Assembly: GCA_045588675.1 (NCBI GenBank)
Contig: JAZNER010000019.1
Location: forward strand, 1 to 64,000
Direction of reading: 5' to 3'
From: SVTX01 sp045588675
GTDB taxonomy: Bacteria > Bacillota > Clostridia > Oscillospirales > CAG-272
Length of the DNA stretch: 64,000 nt
How positions within the stretch are numbered: the first letter of the stretch is position 1; each line of letters starts with the position of its first letter. Shown in pieces: positions 53,082 through 60,692 of this stretch. A program made the position numbers and the translations under genes. The notes beneath the pieces were generated by a model, which had not been told where the DNA came from, did not search any database, and saw only the letters and a list, made by a program, of their open reading frames with translations.

Positions 53082-53741
53082 ATGTATATTTACAAGGATT
53101 TTGAAGTACCGCGCCTTAACCAAGACAATTTGGATATTATCAAAAAAATGCGCTTGATAAAAATAAAATATTTACTTATTATCATAGCCTTGCTGATTTT
53201 TGATAGCTTTGTTTTCAGTTTTTATATTCTTAATAATAGCAATAGTTACGTCAAATTTGATTATTGGGACTATATTGTCTTTTGGATAATATTTTTTGTC
53301 TTACCGTTTTGCCTCTTTAAATGCTATAAGCTTTTTACCGAAAAAAGCGAGGTAAAATACATTGAAGACTCCGATGTCAAAATTATGTGGCATGTTGACG
53401 GACCTGTAATAAGACCCAGTAGCGTAAAGACAAAGCCGTTTCGCATTTATACTTTAAAGGATAAAAATGGCAAACGCTCAAAATATAGGATTGGAAACGA
53501 AACATCTCACAATCTTTGTTTAAAGTCAAACGGATTCTTGGTAAAATATGCAGGACTTAAATTTGCCGTTGCCGTTAACAATGAATTACCAGAGGTCTTC
53601 ATTTGTGCAAATTGCGGCACTTTAAACAAGGTTGAAGCAAAAAAGTGTTATTGGTGTAATTCATCATTAATTAAGATTTTTACAAGGGAGTCTTACAACG
53701 ATGCTCTTGAAAAAACAAATAAAAAACTAAACAATTTTTAA
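53082..53741 (+). CDS. Membrane protein with C-terminal zinc ribbon
   Basis: A 219-residue protein I cannot assign to a family. It has two membrane helices (about residues 30-50 and 64-86), a beta-rich soluble domain (about 95-165), and a C-terminal zinc ribbon CANC...CYWC (residues 176-195, the second pair CYWCNS), then a short helical tail. It begins with GGGGGGAGGTG upstream of the ATG and ends 20 bases before the SPFH gene, so it probably belongs to the same transcript as the SPFH protein and the ABC exporter. Confidence 0.65.
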   Translation: MYIYKDFEVPRLNQDNLDIIKKMRLIKIKYLLIIIALLIFDSFVFSFYILNNSNSYVKFDYWDYIVFWIIFFVLPFCLFKCYKLFTEKSEVKYIEDSDVKIMWHVDGPVIRPSSVKTKPFRIYTLKDKNGKRSKYRIGNETSHNLCLKSNGFLVKYAGLKFAVAVNNELPEVFICANCGTLNKVEAKKCYWCNSSLIKIFTRESYNDALEKTNKKLNNF

Positions 53742-53761
53742 TTAAAAAAGGAGATTTAATT

Positions 53762-54757
53762 ATGGCTTGGATTGGATTATCACTTATTGTTACAGTTGCC
53801 GCTTTCGTCTTTCTCGGCATCACAAAAACAGGTTGGCGCAAAAATCCGCGTCAGCTTATCTCGCTCTTTGGACTTTTACTGATTGGTTTCGGTATTGTTA
53901 CCTCTGTACCCACCGGTCACACAGGTATCCTTACGACCTTTGGTAAGGTTGAGGACGTTACTCTCGAAGCAGGTGTTCAGTTCAAAGCACCCTGGCAGGA
54001 AATAGTATGTATGGATAACCGTACACAAAAAGGAACTGTTTCTATGCAGGGCTTTTCGAAGGATATTCAAGAGGTATCAATTACATACTCGATAAACTAT
54101 CAGATAAACAAGCAAAATGCTCAAAACATCTACAAGAGCATTGGTGTTGATTACTATGACAGAGTCATGTTCCCTCGTATTCAGGAAACAGTTAAAAATG
54201 TAATTGCAAATTATGATGCAGAGCAGCTCATAAACTCCCGTGACACACTCTCAACCGAGATTACAAGCTTGCTCAAAAAAGAGCTTGCTACATACAACAT
54301 TGATGTTGTAAGCACTGCAATTGAGGACCTCGATTTCTCTGACGCATTTACAAATGCAGTTGAAGATAAGGCGGTAGCGGCTCAGGCTCTTCTCAAGGCT
54401 AAAACCGAGCAGGAGCAAAAGACAATGGAGGAGGAGCAGCAGGCCGAAAGACAAAAAATTCAAGCAGAAGCTAACGCCGCTGTTTCTAAAATCAAGGCGG
54501 AGGCTGAAAAAGAGGTTTTGAGAATTCAGGCAGACGCCGCTGAATACGCGGGAGAGAAGGATGCCGCTGTCAATAAAGCGATTGCGGAATCGCTCACAGA
54601 AATACTTATAAAATACTATGAAATTCAACAATGGGACGGCAAGCTCCCCGAAACAGTTATTTCGGGCGGTGAGGCTGTTCTCCCGATTATCGGCTCAATA
54701 GGTACAACAGACCAGACTGCTGAAACCGATGCTACGGGCGGAGAGATCGTTGAGTAA
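53762..54757 (+). CDS. SPFH/prohibitin (band 7) membrane protein
   Basis: A 331-residue SPFH-domain protein: N-terminal membrane hairpin or two close helices (residues 1-22 and 30-48), the SPFH core with SVPTGHTGILTTFGKVED (about 47-64), and a long Glu/Gln/Ala-rich coiled coil (about 205-265, with AKTEQEQKTMEEEQQAERQ) followed by a short C-terminal region. Family members form ring-like cages or microdomains in the membrane and regulate proteases or transporters. It lies between the zinc-ribbon gene and an ABC exporter, suggesting it organises that exporter, but this is inference. Confidence 0.88.
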   Translation: MAWIGLSLIVTVAAFVFLGITKTGWRKNPRQLISLFGLLLIGFGIVTSVPTGHTGILTTFGKVEDVTLEAGVQFKAPWQEIVCMDNRTQKGTVSMQGFSKDIQEVSITYSINYQINKQNAQNIYKSIGVDYYDRVMFPRIQETVKNVIANYDAEQLINSRDTLSTEITSLLKKELATYNIDVVSTAIEDLDFSDAFTNAVEDKAVAAQALLKAKTEQEQKTMEEEQQAERQKIQAEANAAVSKIKAEAEKEVLRIQADAAEYAGEKDAAVNKAIAESLTEILIKYYEIQQWDGKLPETVISGGEAVLPIIGSIGTTDQTAETDATGGEIVE

Positions 54758-54772
54758 TTACGAGGATTTTGA

Positions 54773-55552
54773 ATGAAAGAAATTATACAGGTACAAGGTT
54801 TGAACAAAAGCTTCAAGCTTTCGAGCAAGCAGCAGAAAATCGAAAAAACAAATGAAAAGGTTCGCCACGCTGTGAATGACTTGTCGTTTTCGGCTTACGA
54901 GGGTGAGATTTTCGGCTTGCTGGGTCCAAACGGCGCGGGCAAAACTACAACTCTGCGTATGCTATCCACTCTCATAAAGGCAGATTCCGGAGATGCTCTG
55001 ATTGACGGATGCTCAATTGTTAAAGAGCCGGACAAGGTCAGAGCCAAAATAGGATTTTTAACAAGCGAATTAAAGCTTGAAGAATTTTTCACACCGAATT
55101 ACCTTTTCGACTTTTTCTCTGCGCTGTACGGAGTAGAACCGACAGCTGCGGCAGGGAGAAAGAAAGCTCTCTTTTCCCGCTTCGGAATCGATAAATTTGC
55201 AGAGGTAAAGGTCGCAGACCTTTCCACAGGTATGAAGCAAAAGGCTTCCCTTGCAATCTCTCTCGTTCATAACCCCGATATTATAATATTTGACGAACCG
55301 ACAAACGGACTTGATGTTCTGACTGCAAAGGTTGTAACCGATTTTCTCATCTCGCTTCGCTCCGAAGGAAAAACAATAATCGTTTCAACTCATATTTTCA
55401 GTCTTATTGAGAAAATATGCGACAGAGTTGGAATAATCATTGACGGAAAAATGGTGATTTGCGATACTCTTGATGCGCTTCGGGGAGAGAAAACACTTGA
55501 AGACAGATTTTTTGATATTTATTCTGACTATTGCGGAGGAAAAGAAATATGA
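54773..55552 (+). CDS. ABC-2 type exporter, ATP-binding protein (NatA/CcmA-like)
   Basis: A 259-residue ABC ATPase with Walker A GPNGAGKTTTLRM near residue 51, a Q-loop-like FLTSELKLE, signature LSTGMKQKASLA near 146, and Walker B IIIFDEPTNGLD near 170. The shape matches the NatA class of exporters. The next gene overlaps its end by four bases (ATGA), so the two subunits are coupled. Cargo (drug, sodium, peptide or lipid) cannot be decided from sequence. Confidence 0.92.
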   Translation: MKEIIQVQGLNKSFKLSSKQQKIEKTNEKVRHAVNDLSFSAYEGEIFGLLGPNGAGKTTTLRMLSTLIKADSGDALIDGCSIVKEPDKVRAKIGFLTSELKLEEFFTPNYLFDFFSALYGVEPTAAAGRKKALFSRFGIDKFAEVKVADLSTGMKQKASLAISLVHNPDIIIFDEPTNGLDVLTAKVVTDFLISLRSEGKTIIVSTHIFSLIEKICDRVGIIIDGKMVICDTLDALRGEKTLEDRFFDIYSDYCGGKEI

Positions 55553-56706
55553 AATCATCTGCAATTTTCACTATATTCAAAAAAGAGCTTGCACGATTTT
55601 TTGGCGACAGGCGCACGCTTATTGCTATTCTCCTTCCGGGATTTTTGATTTATATCATTTACTCACTTATGGGCGGAGCTTTTGAGGGTGCTTTTGCGCC
55701 TGATGATAAATATGTGCCTGTAATCTACTCACAAAATACCCCCGAATCCTTTGACGCTTTGTGCATTCAAGCGCAAATCCCGCTCAAAAATTCAACAGAT
55801 ATTGAATATGAAAAGGATATGGTCAAAAATGAGCAAGCCGACCTGATTATTATCTTCCCTGCCGATTTTGATAAAAAGGTAGCTGAATATTCAATAACAC
55901 AAGGAATTGCCGCGCCTAATATCGAAATATATTACAATGTAACGCAAACAAACTCCTCTATGGCGTATGAAACAGTTACCGCTATTCTTGATATGTATGA
56001 ATCCTCAATGGCAAACAAGTTTGACACAACTCAGTATGACTTAGCCAGCCAAGAGGATATGGCGAGTATGATATTCTCAATGATAATGCCTATGCTCCTC
56101 GTTATGCTTCTCTTCTCCGGCTGTATGGCGGTTGCCCCCGAGTCAATTTCGGGCGAAAAGGAAAGAGGAACGATTGCCTCTCTCCTCGTTACACCGGTCA
56201 AAAGAGGGCACATTGCAATCGGCAAAATTTTAGCGCTTTCTATAGTTGCCCTGCTCAGCGGTATTTCAAGTGCGCTTGGTGTAATTTTGTCGCTTCCAAA
56301 GCTTATGGGCGGAGCTATTTCGCTTGACGGAAGTGTTTACAAGCCTTCAGACTATATTATGCTCGGCATTGTAATTCTTTCAACCGTTCTATTGCTGATT
56401 ACGGTTATTTCAATCATTTCGGCGTTTGCAAAATCAGTTAAGGAAGCAAGCTCTTATGTAACTCCTCTTATGATTTTGTCAATGATAGTCGGCATTTCGG
56501 GAATGCTCGGTGCGACTGCCGAAAACCCTGTATTCTACATTATTCCGCTTTACAACAGCGTTCAATGTATGATTGGTATTTTCTCGTTTGAGGCAAGCAT
56601 TGTAAATATGGCTATAACTGTTGTGGCAAACCTGATTGTGACATCACTCGGCGTATTTATCCTTGCAAAAATGTTCAACAACGAAAAGATTATGTTCAAC
56701 AAATAA
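55549..56706 (+). CDS. ABC-2 type exporter, permease protein (NatB-like)
   Basis: A 385-residue membrane protein of the NatB/ABC-2 type: one helix near residues 20-40, a large extracytoplasmic domain (about 45-165, beginning FEGAFAPDDKYVPVI), then five or six helices between about 178 and 380, including the SGEKERGTIASLLVTPVKR coupling segment near 204 of the family. The ATG at 55549 overlaps the NatA stop and follows GGAGG. It pairs with the ATPase gene and probably makes the exporter a homodimer. Confidence 0.9.
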   Translation: MKSSAIFTIFKKELARFFGDRRTLIAILLPGFLIYIIYSLMGGAFEGAFAPDDKYVPVIYSQNTPESFDALCIQAQIPLKNSTDIEYEKDMVKNEQADLIIIFPADFDKKVAEYSITQGIAAPNIEIYYNVTQTNSSMAYETVTAILDMYESSMANKFDTTQYDLASQEDMASMIFSMIMPMLLVMLLFSGCMAVAPESISGEKERGTIASLLVTPVKRGHIAIGKILALSIVALLSGISSALGVILSLPKLMGGAISLDGSVYKPSDYIMLGIVILSTVLLLITVISIISAFAKSVKEASSYVTPLMILSMIVGISGMLGATAENPVFYIIPLYNSVQCMIGIFSFEASIVNMAITVVANLIVTSLGVFILAKMFNNEKIMFNK

Positions 56707-56713
56707 TACAACA

Positions 56714-56752
56714 CAAAACAAGTCCCGAAGCGATGCTTCGGGACTTGTTTTT
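56714..56752. terminator. Bidirectional terminator after the ABC exporter
   Basis: AACAAGTCCCGAAGC pairs with GCTTCGGGACTTGTT around GAT, followed by T-runs, between convergent genes. Confidence 0.92.
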
Positions 56753-56755
56753 TAT

Positions 56756-58039
56756 TTATTCGGTTTTAACGCTTCTCTTCTCTGCTCTGACAATTTTATA
56801 AAGCTCCTCTGCGGCAAGTCTTGTTTTCGCCACAATATCACTGTCTGTTTTCGGGAAGCAATAATAAAGGATTTCTTTGTTGCCTATACAAATTATATCG
56901 CCCATCTTGTACCAATAATAATCAGCATAAAGACTATATGATGCAAGGGGCTTTTGACGGTATTCTAGCTCGCCGTCACAGCCTGTGAGCAGAAATCCCT
57001 CTCTGTCGTGAATAAGTCTGCCCTCGCCAATATTATAGATGCAATCAGTATCTACCATAGCGTAAATGTCAACAGGTGTATCAAGCCTATATTCACCCGA
57101 CAAAATTTCATTCTTAACACATTCTCTCTCCCATGCATACCAATCGGGAATGTGCGAAAACTCAGTTTCGCCTTCGATTGCTTGCATAAATCCCTTTTCG
57201 TCAAGAAAATACTGCTTTCCACAGGCATGGCAGGTCAAGGTAGTTCCTTCTCCCTTTGTTTGTCCTTCGGAAAGGCAGGCTGGGCATTTGTAGAGTACAC
57301 GGTTAAGCGAATCTGCTCTGAAATCCTCATCAATAATTATATTATTTTCTTGTTGCCAAGAGAAATTGTCAAACGAAAACTTTTCCTTGAGTATTGCGTT
57401 GATTTCTCTCGGATTTTTCTCTTTGATTTCCTCAGGAGAGAGCAAATATTCAACAGTTGCGCTGACCTCTACCTTTCTCCTTTGAAGATTATTGTATAAT
57501 GGGTCGCGTGCAAAGGCTCCGTATGTTTTTATGACTACCACAGGCAAATCAAGCATTTTGATACACCTGCCAAGACTTTCGGGCAACGGCGTTGCAGTTC
57601 CGTCAAAGCTGTAGCTTGCCTCGGGATACATCAAAATCGAGGACTTGTATCTCTTCACCGCGTAAAGCATATCGTGAATTAAGGAAACCTCAGAAACGAA
57701 CTTCTTCGTAGGAATACAGCCAAGCTGACGCATAAGCCAATTTTTGCCTATAAAGCCGTCAGAGGTACAAACAATATTATATTTTCTCGGGTAAAGAATT
57801 TTGGACGCAATTTTAAGGTCAATAAAGCTTGAATGATTCATCAAAAACAAGCAAGGCTCGCGCCCCCCGAGCTTTTCCATACCGATTTTTTCATACTTGA
57901 ATTTTGTTGCAATCAAGTCGGGTGCAGATGCAACTCGCATAAGAGTTCTGAAAAAAATATTTGGATTTGCAGGGTGCTTTTCTTTCTTCTTGGGCTTTGC
58001 TAAAAGGTCTTTATAGCTTACACCGTTTTTTACTTTCAT
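56756..58039 (-). CDS. PlsC-like acyltransferase with C-terminal zinc ribbon
   Basis: A 427-residue protein. Residues about 30-235 carry a lysophosphatidic acid acyltransferase (PlsC) domain: the H(X)4D catalytic motif in NHSSFIDLK near residue 70 and the glycerol-binding MYPEASYS near 140. Downstream lies a zinc ribbon, CPAC...CHAC (about 255-280), and a further 140-residue beta-rich C-terminal domain. Similar fusions occur in Clostridia. The first part predicts acylation of glycerophospholipids at the membrane; the meaning of the C-terminal part is unknown. The ATG at 58039 has AAAGGATA upstream, and an earlier in-frame start is less well placed. Confidence 0.85.
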   Translation of the reverse strand: MKVKNGVSYKDLLAKPKKKEKHPANPNIFFRTLMRVASAPDLIATKFKYEKIGMEKLGGREPCLFLMNHSSFIDLKIASKILYPRKYNIVCTSDGFIGKNWLMRQLGCIPTKKFVSEVSLIHDMLYAVKRYKSSILMYPEASYSFDGTATPLPESLGRCIKMLDLPVVVIKTYGAFARDPLYNNLQRRKVEVSATVEYLLSPEEIKEKNPREINAILKEKFSFDNFSWQQENNIIIDEDFRADSLNRVLYKCPACLSEGQTKGEGTTLTCHACGKQYFLDEKGFMQAIEGETEFSHIPDWYAWERECVKNEILSGEYRLDTPVDIYAMVDTDCIYNIGEGRLIHDREGFLLTGCDGELEYRQKPLASYSLYADYYWYKMGDIICIGNKEILYYCFPKTDSDIVAKTRLAAEELYKIVRAEKRSVKTE

Positions 58040-58190
58040 AAATATCCTTTCTTTAATCACTCTGTGACTGCAAAGTATTAATTTAGTCATATTAAAATAA
58101 AAAGCCTACATTATATATTGTCAAATAATAAGGATTTCTATTCTTTCGTCTTGAAATGTCAAATTTATAAACAAATAATTGTTTTTTCAA

Positions 58191-58925
58191 TTATTTGGTG
58201 TTTTTTCTGTATATTTCCCAAGGCAAGTATGCAACAAGCAGAACGGGAGCCAATATAATCGGTATTCCCCAAAGATGATTGCCAAGTGCTTGCTCAAACA
58301 AATAAAGAGGATTTCCCTTATCTGCGCTCATCAGGAACATATAGTTGGTGTCAAAAATATAATTAAAAATATAAACAGGAATAGCCATTCCTACAAGGAG
58401 CAATAAAACCTTGCCTATATATTTTACTTGCGGTTTTATTTCGCCTCCGACTGTCAACATAATAGGATACAAGGCAAGCAATATATGCACCGTAAAGGAG
58501 TGTATGTGCATAAAGTTGCCAAGCGGAAGTCTTGTCCAAGACGGAAAGAAAATAGCTAAAAGTGCAGCAGGCACACAAATTGAATACAGAAAGTTATCAA
58601 GCGTCTTACTTGGCTTGAAAACATGAATTACAATCAAAAATATGTTTATGCTACAAAGATGCAGAGGCAAATAATTAACCGTATATAAGCCGATTGACAA
58701 CAGAGTTATTATCTTATACAGCTCATCAGCAACTATGAGCGCCGCCACTGCAAATCTCCATCTCCTTCTGCCAACCTCTCCACAGGAGCGGTAAAGCATA
58801 CAGCAGGCTGCGAGCGTCACCGCAAAAATAAAGAGCCACAAAAAATGCGTAGCATCAAAATGCGAAAATCCTGCCTCTATGCCCTTGTCTTGCATTGAGC
58901 CTGAGGTTTCGAAAAAATACTTCAT
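58191..58925 (-). CDS. YwaF/TIGR02206 family membrane protein
   Basis: A 244-residue membrane protein with about seven hydrophobic segments. It has the family's FDATHFLWLFIFAV near residue 22, ELYKIITL near 68, LPLHLCSINIFLI near 85 and HSFTVHILLALYPIML near 140. The conserved His residues may sit in a membrane active site, but no function is known. AAGGAG upstream of the ATG. It may be read with the acyltransferase gene. Confidence 0.82.
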   Translation of the reverse strand: MKYFFETSGSMQDKGIEAGFSHFDATHFLWLFIFAVTLAACCMLYRSCGEVGRRRWRFAVAALIVADELYKIITLLSIGLYTVNYLPLHLCSINIFLIVIHVFKPSKTLDNFLYSICVPAALLAIFFPSWTRLPLGNFMHIHSFTVHILLALYPIMLTVGGEIKPQVKYIGKVLLLLVGMAIPVYIFNYIFDTNYMFLMSADKGNPLYLFEQALGNHLWGIPIILAPVLLVAYLPWEIYRKNTK

Positions 58926-59256
58926 TAGAACTCCTTTAGAACTCCTATCTCAAAAAGATATTTAAAAACGCTCTCAAAATTATTCTCTATATAATATAAT
59001 GAGAGCAATAAGACATTTAATCCTAACAGATTAATTTTATCACAAAACTGCCTTAAAGTCAATTGATTTTTTTCAAATGCTCATTTTATGTTCTTTATAT
59101 CTGCCCGTTGCAGTTCTATACACAAAAAATGCACTTTTTATCAAAAAGTAAAAAGAGTTTTTCGCCCAAAAAATTTTTTTGAAAAATTTAAAAAAGGTAT
59201 TGACAAATACAAAATTGTGTGATATAATCTATAAGTCGCGTAAGAAAACGCGCTTT
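58926..59256. other. 331-bp AT-rich intergenic region before the tRNA operon
   Basis: Mostly A/T-rich. It holds the tRNA operon promoter (59200-59228) and a leader of about 22 bases with a small GCG/CGC hairpin. Nothing else supportable; the open frame across 59141-59419 on the minus strand is antisense to tRNA-Val and is rejected. Confidence 0.7.
59200..59228 (+). promoter_or_regulatory. Promoter of the tRNA Val-Asp-Gly-Cys operon
   Basis: Perfect TTGACA and TATAAT spaced by 17 bases, then TATAAGTCG and a small hairpin, as at tRNA-Thr (28992-29020). Confidence 0.87.
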
Positions 59257-59333
59257 TGGAAGCATAGCTCAGTTGGGAGAGCATCTGCCTTACAAGCAGA
59301 GGGTCATAGGTTCGAGCCCTATTGTTTCCACCA
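59257..59333 (+). tRNA. tRNA-Val (anticodon TAC)
   Basis: Cloverleaf with encoded CCA. The acceptor TGGAAGC pairs with GTTTCCA (one G-T wobble), the anticodon loop is CTTACAA between five-base stems (TAC), and the T loop TTCGAGC is present. This anticodon matches the specifier of the valS T-box. Confidence 0.95.
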
Positions 59334-59454
59334 TTAAGTTTAGCTCCCAATAGGGTGATAAACCAAAAGGCAATTTGCACGAAGTGCAAATTAGTCTTGA
59401 GCCCATTTTGCGTAAGCAAAATGAGTGCAATCTGGCGCGGAAGCGACAGATTAA
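59334..59454. other. Spacer between tRNA-Val and tRNA-Asp with three hairpins
   Basis: 121 bases containing AATTTGCAC/GTGCAAATT, CATTTTGC/GCAAAATG and AATCTG/CAGATT inverted repeats. Such hairpins in tRNA spacers can guide processing. No coding potential. Confidence 0.55.
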
Positions 59455-59531
59455 GGCCCGGTAGTTCAGTTGGTTAGAACGCTAGCCTGTCACGCTAGAG
59501 GTCAGGGGTTCGAGTCCCGTTCGGGTCGCCA
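59455..59531 (+). tRNA. tRNA-Asp (anticodon GTC)
   Basis: A 77-nt cloverleaf with encoded CCA. The acceptor GGCCCGG pairs with the 3' side (TCGGGTC, with a wobble), and the anticodon loop CTGTCAC (GTC) lies between GCTAG stems. T loop TTCGAGT. Confidence 0.95.
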
Positions 59532-59646
59532 CTTACTTTTCTTGAAAGAAAAGTAAGAAAAAGAACTTTCAAATATTGGTTTGCGGTATTTGAAAATGTT
59601 TATTCATCACACGATGGTGAAAATCATATAATTTAATAGCCACTAC

Positions 59647-59722
59647 GCGGATTTAGCTCATTTGGTAGAGCGCGACCTTGCCAAGGTCGAGGTGGCGGGT
59701 TCGAGCCCCGTAATCCGCTCCA
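59647..59722 (+). tRNA. tRNA-Gly (anticodon GCC)
   Basis: A 76-nt cloverleaf with encoded CCA: acceptor GCGGATT/AATCCGC, D arm with AGCTCATTTGGTAGAGC, anticodon loop TTGCCAA between GACC and GGTC, and T loop TTCGAGC. Confidence 0.96.
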
Positions 59723-59729
59723 TAAATTT

Positions 59730-59804
59730 GGTGACGTAGCCAAGTGGTAAGGCCCCGGTCTGCAACACCGTTATCCATCGGTTCAAATCCGATCGTCACC
59801 TCCA
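59730..59804 (+). tRNA. tRNA-Cys (anticodon GCA)
   Basis: A 75-nt cloverleaf with encoded CCA: acceptor GGTGACG/CGTCACC, anticodon loop CTGCAAC (GCA) between CCGGT and ACCGT stems, T loop TTCAAAT. Its 3' third resembles fragments at 59890-59918 and 60605-60630. Confidence 0.95.
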
Positions 59805-59806
59805 AC

Positions 59807-59838
59807 AAAAAAAGCAACCCTGTTGGGTTGCTTTTTTC
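59807..59838 (+). terminator. Terminator of the tRNA operon
   Basis: AAAAAAGCAACCC pairs with GGGTTGCTTTTTT around CTGT, with a T-run, five bases after the tRNA-Cys CCA. A near-identical core hairpin ends the gene at 61656-62045. Confidence 0.93.
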
Positions 59839-59839
59839 G

Positions 59840-59980
59840 TTGGAGGTAACGCTTGGTCACTTGAATTGATACAACTCGCCACAGGCGAGTTAAGGGTCGA
59901 AATCCGATTGTCACATCGCCGCCGCTTGACACCTCATCGTTTTTATGCTATACTAAAACCAAGAAAGGCGGTGGCAGATA
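59840..59980 (+). repeat. Promoter cassette, copy 1
   Basis: About 140 bases closely repeated at 60552-60692. In order: TTGGAG start, a TCACTTGAATTGA near-palindrome, an AACTCGCC...GGCGAGTT hairpin, a tRNA 3'-end-like segment (AAATCCGATTGTCAC), then the promoter TTGACA (59926-59931), 17 bases, TATACT (59949-59954), and an AAAGGCGGTGG ribosome site leading to the ATG at 59980. Confidence 0.85.
59926..59954 (+). promoter_or_regulatory. Promoter of the 59980 gene
   Basis: TTGACA and TATACT spaced by 17 bases, inside cassette copy 1; predicted 5' leader is about 20 bases. Confidence 0.75.
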
Positions 59981-60489
59981 TGGAAAAACAAACCAAAAAC
60001 ATAATCACACGAGAATGGATAGAAAAAGAACTCTATTTTTATAACACTGCGGACATCCGTTCAACACTTGTTTTGTGCGGCGCATTGTCCATCGTGTTTT
60101 TGCCGCTAACTATTATTTCGATTTATGGACTCTGTTATGTGATTGAAAATATGTTGCTCCAAATAGTATTATCCGTTATAATTGGAGGGTTTGCAAGCTC
60201 TCCGATCTGGATCAATCTTCTATCGCTTTGTAGCAGTTTAAATGAAAGAAAACTACTCAAAAATGGAGATTTTGATATTGTTATCCGCGACATACGATAT
60301 AAAAGTGAAAAAATAGTCTATCGGTGTCACATAAAGAAGTATTTGTATTTTGATGATTTTAAGGAAAGATTGGTTTCACGCGCGATGTTTGATCTCACTT
60401 CACAAGGCGATGAATTTTATTTAGTTCATTATAAAACGAAAAACTCAATAAAATTGCTTTACTCTGTCAAAATGTATGAATATAAGTGA
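59980..60489 (+). CDS. Hypothetical membrane protein, 169 residues
   Basis: Unrecognised. A short polar N-terminus is followed by two membrane helices (about residues 30-52 and 58-82), then a cytoplasmic or external domain of about 85 residues rich in beta strand (NGDFDIVIRDIRYKSEKIVYRCHIKKY near 98). The ATG at 59980 sits right after the GGCGGTGG ribosome site of the cassette; a longer frame from 59866 would include the promoter and is rejected. A strong terminator follows. Composition is AT-rich and unlike the housekeeping genes. Confidence 0.68.
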   Translation: MEKQTKNIITREWIEKELYFYNTADIRSTLVLCGALSIVFLPLTIISIYGLCYVIENMLLQIVLSVIIGGFASSPIWINLLSLCSSLNERKLLKNGDFDIVIRDIRYKSEKIVYRCHIKKYLYFDDFKERLVSRAMFDLTSQGDEFYLVHYKTKNSIKLLYSVKMYEYK

Positions 60490-60513
60490 TGGCATCTTTT
60501 TCGTCAAAGCGTA

Positions 60514-60555
60514 CCAAACAAAAGAGCACTGCTCTCGCAGTGCTCTTTTGTTTGG
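60514..60555 (+). terminator. Terminator of the 59980 gene
   Basis: A perfect 19-base stem, CCAAACAAAAGAGCACTGC with its complement, around a TCTC loop. The 3' arm ends with TTTTGTTT and runs into cassette copy 2. Confidence 0.88.
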
Positions 60556-60692
60556 AGCGGCCGCTTGGTCACTTGAAGTGATACAACTCGCCAAAGGCGA
60601 GTTAAGGGTTCGAAATCCGATTGTCACATCGTAACTTCTTGACACCTCACCGTTTTTATGCTATAATAAGGCAAAGAAAGGCGGTGGAACTA
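60552..60692 (+). repeat. Promoter cassette, copy 2
   Basis: Second copy of the roughly 140-base cassette. Here the palindrome is perfect (TCACTT-G-AAGTGA at about 60569-60581), the hairpin is AACTCGCC-AAA-GGCGAGTT, the tRNA-like part reads GGTTCGAAATCCGATTGTCAC, and the promoter TTGACA (60639-60644) with TATAAT (60662-60667) is followed by AAAGGCGGTGG and the next gene's ATG. Confidence 0.85.
60639..60667 (+). promoter_or_regulatory. Promoter of the metallopeptidase-like gene
   Basis: TTGACA and TATAAT spaced by 17 bases, inside cassette copy 2, 24 bases before the ATG. Confidence 0.82.

Noticed and set aside
59840..59925. A fifth tRNA gene after tRNA-Cys
   Set aside because: Only a T-arm and acceptor-like 3' part is recognisable; the 5' acceptor, D arm and a valid anticodon loop cannot be built.
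59866..59979. N-terminal extension of the 169-residue membrane protein
   Set aside because: It would translate the promoter cassette; the ATG at 59980 follows the ribosome site.
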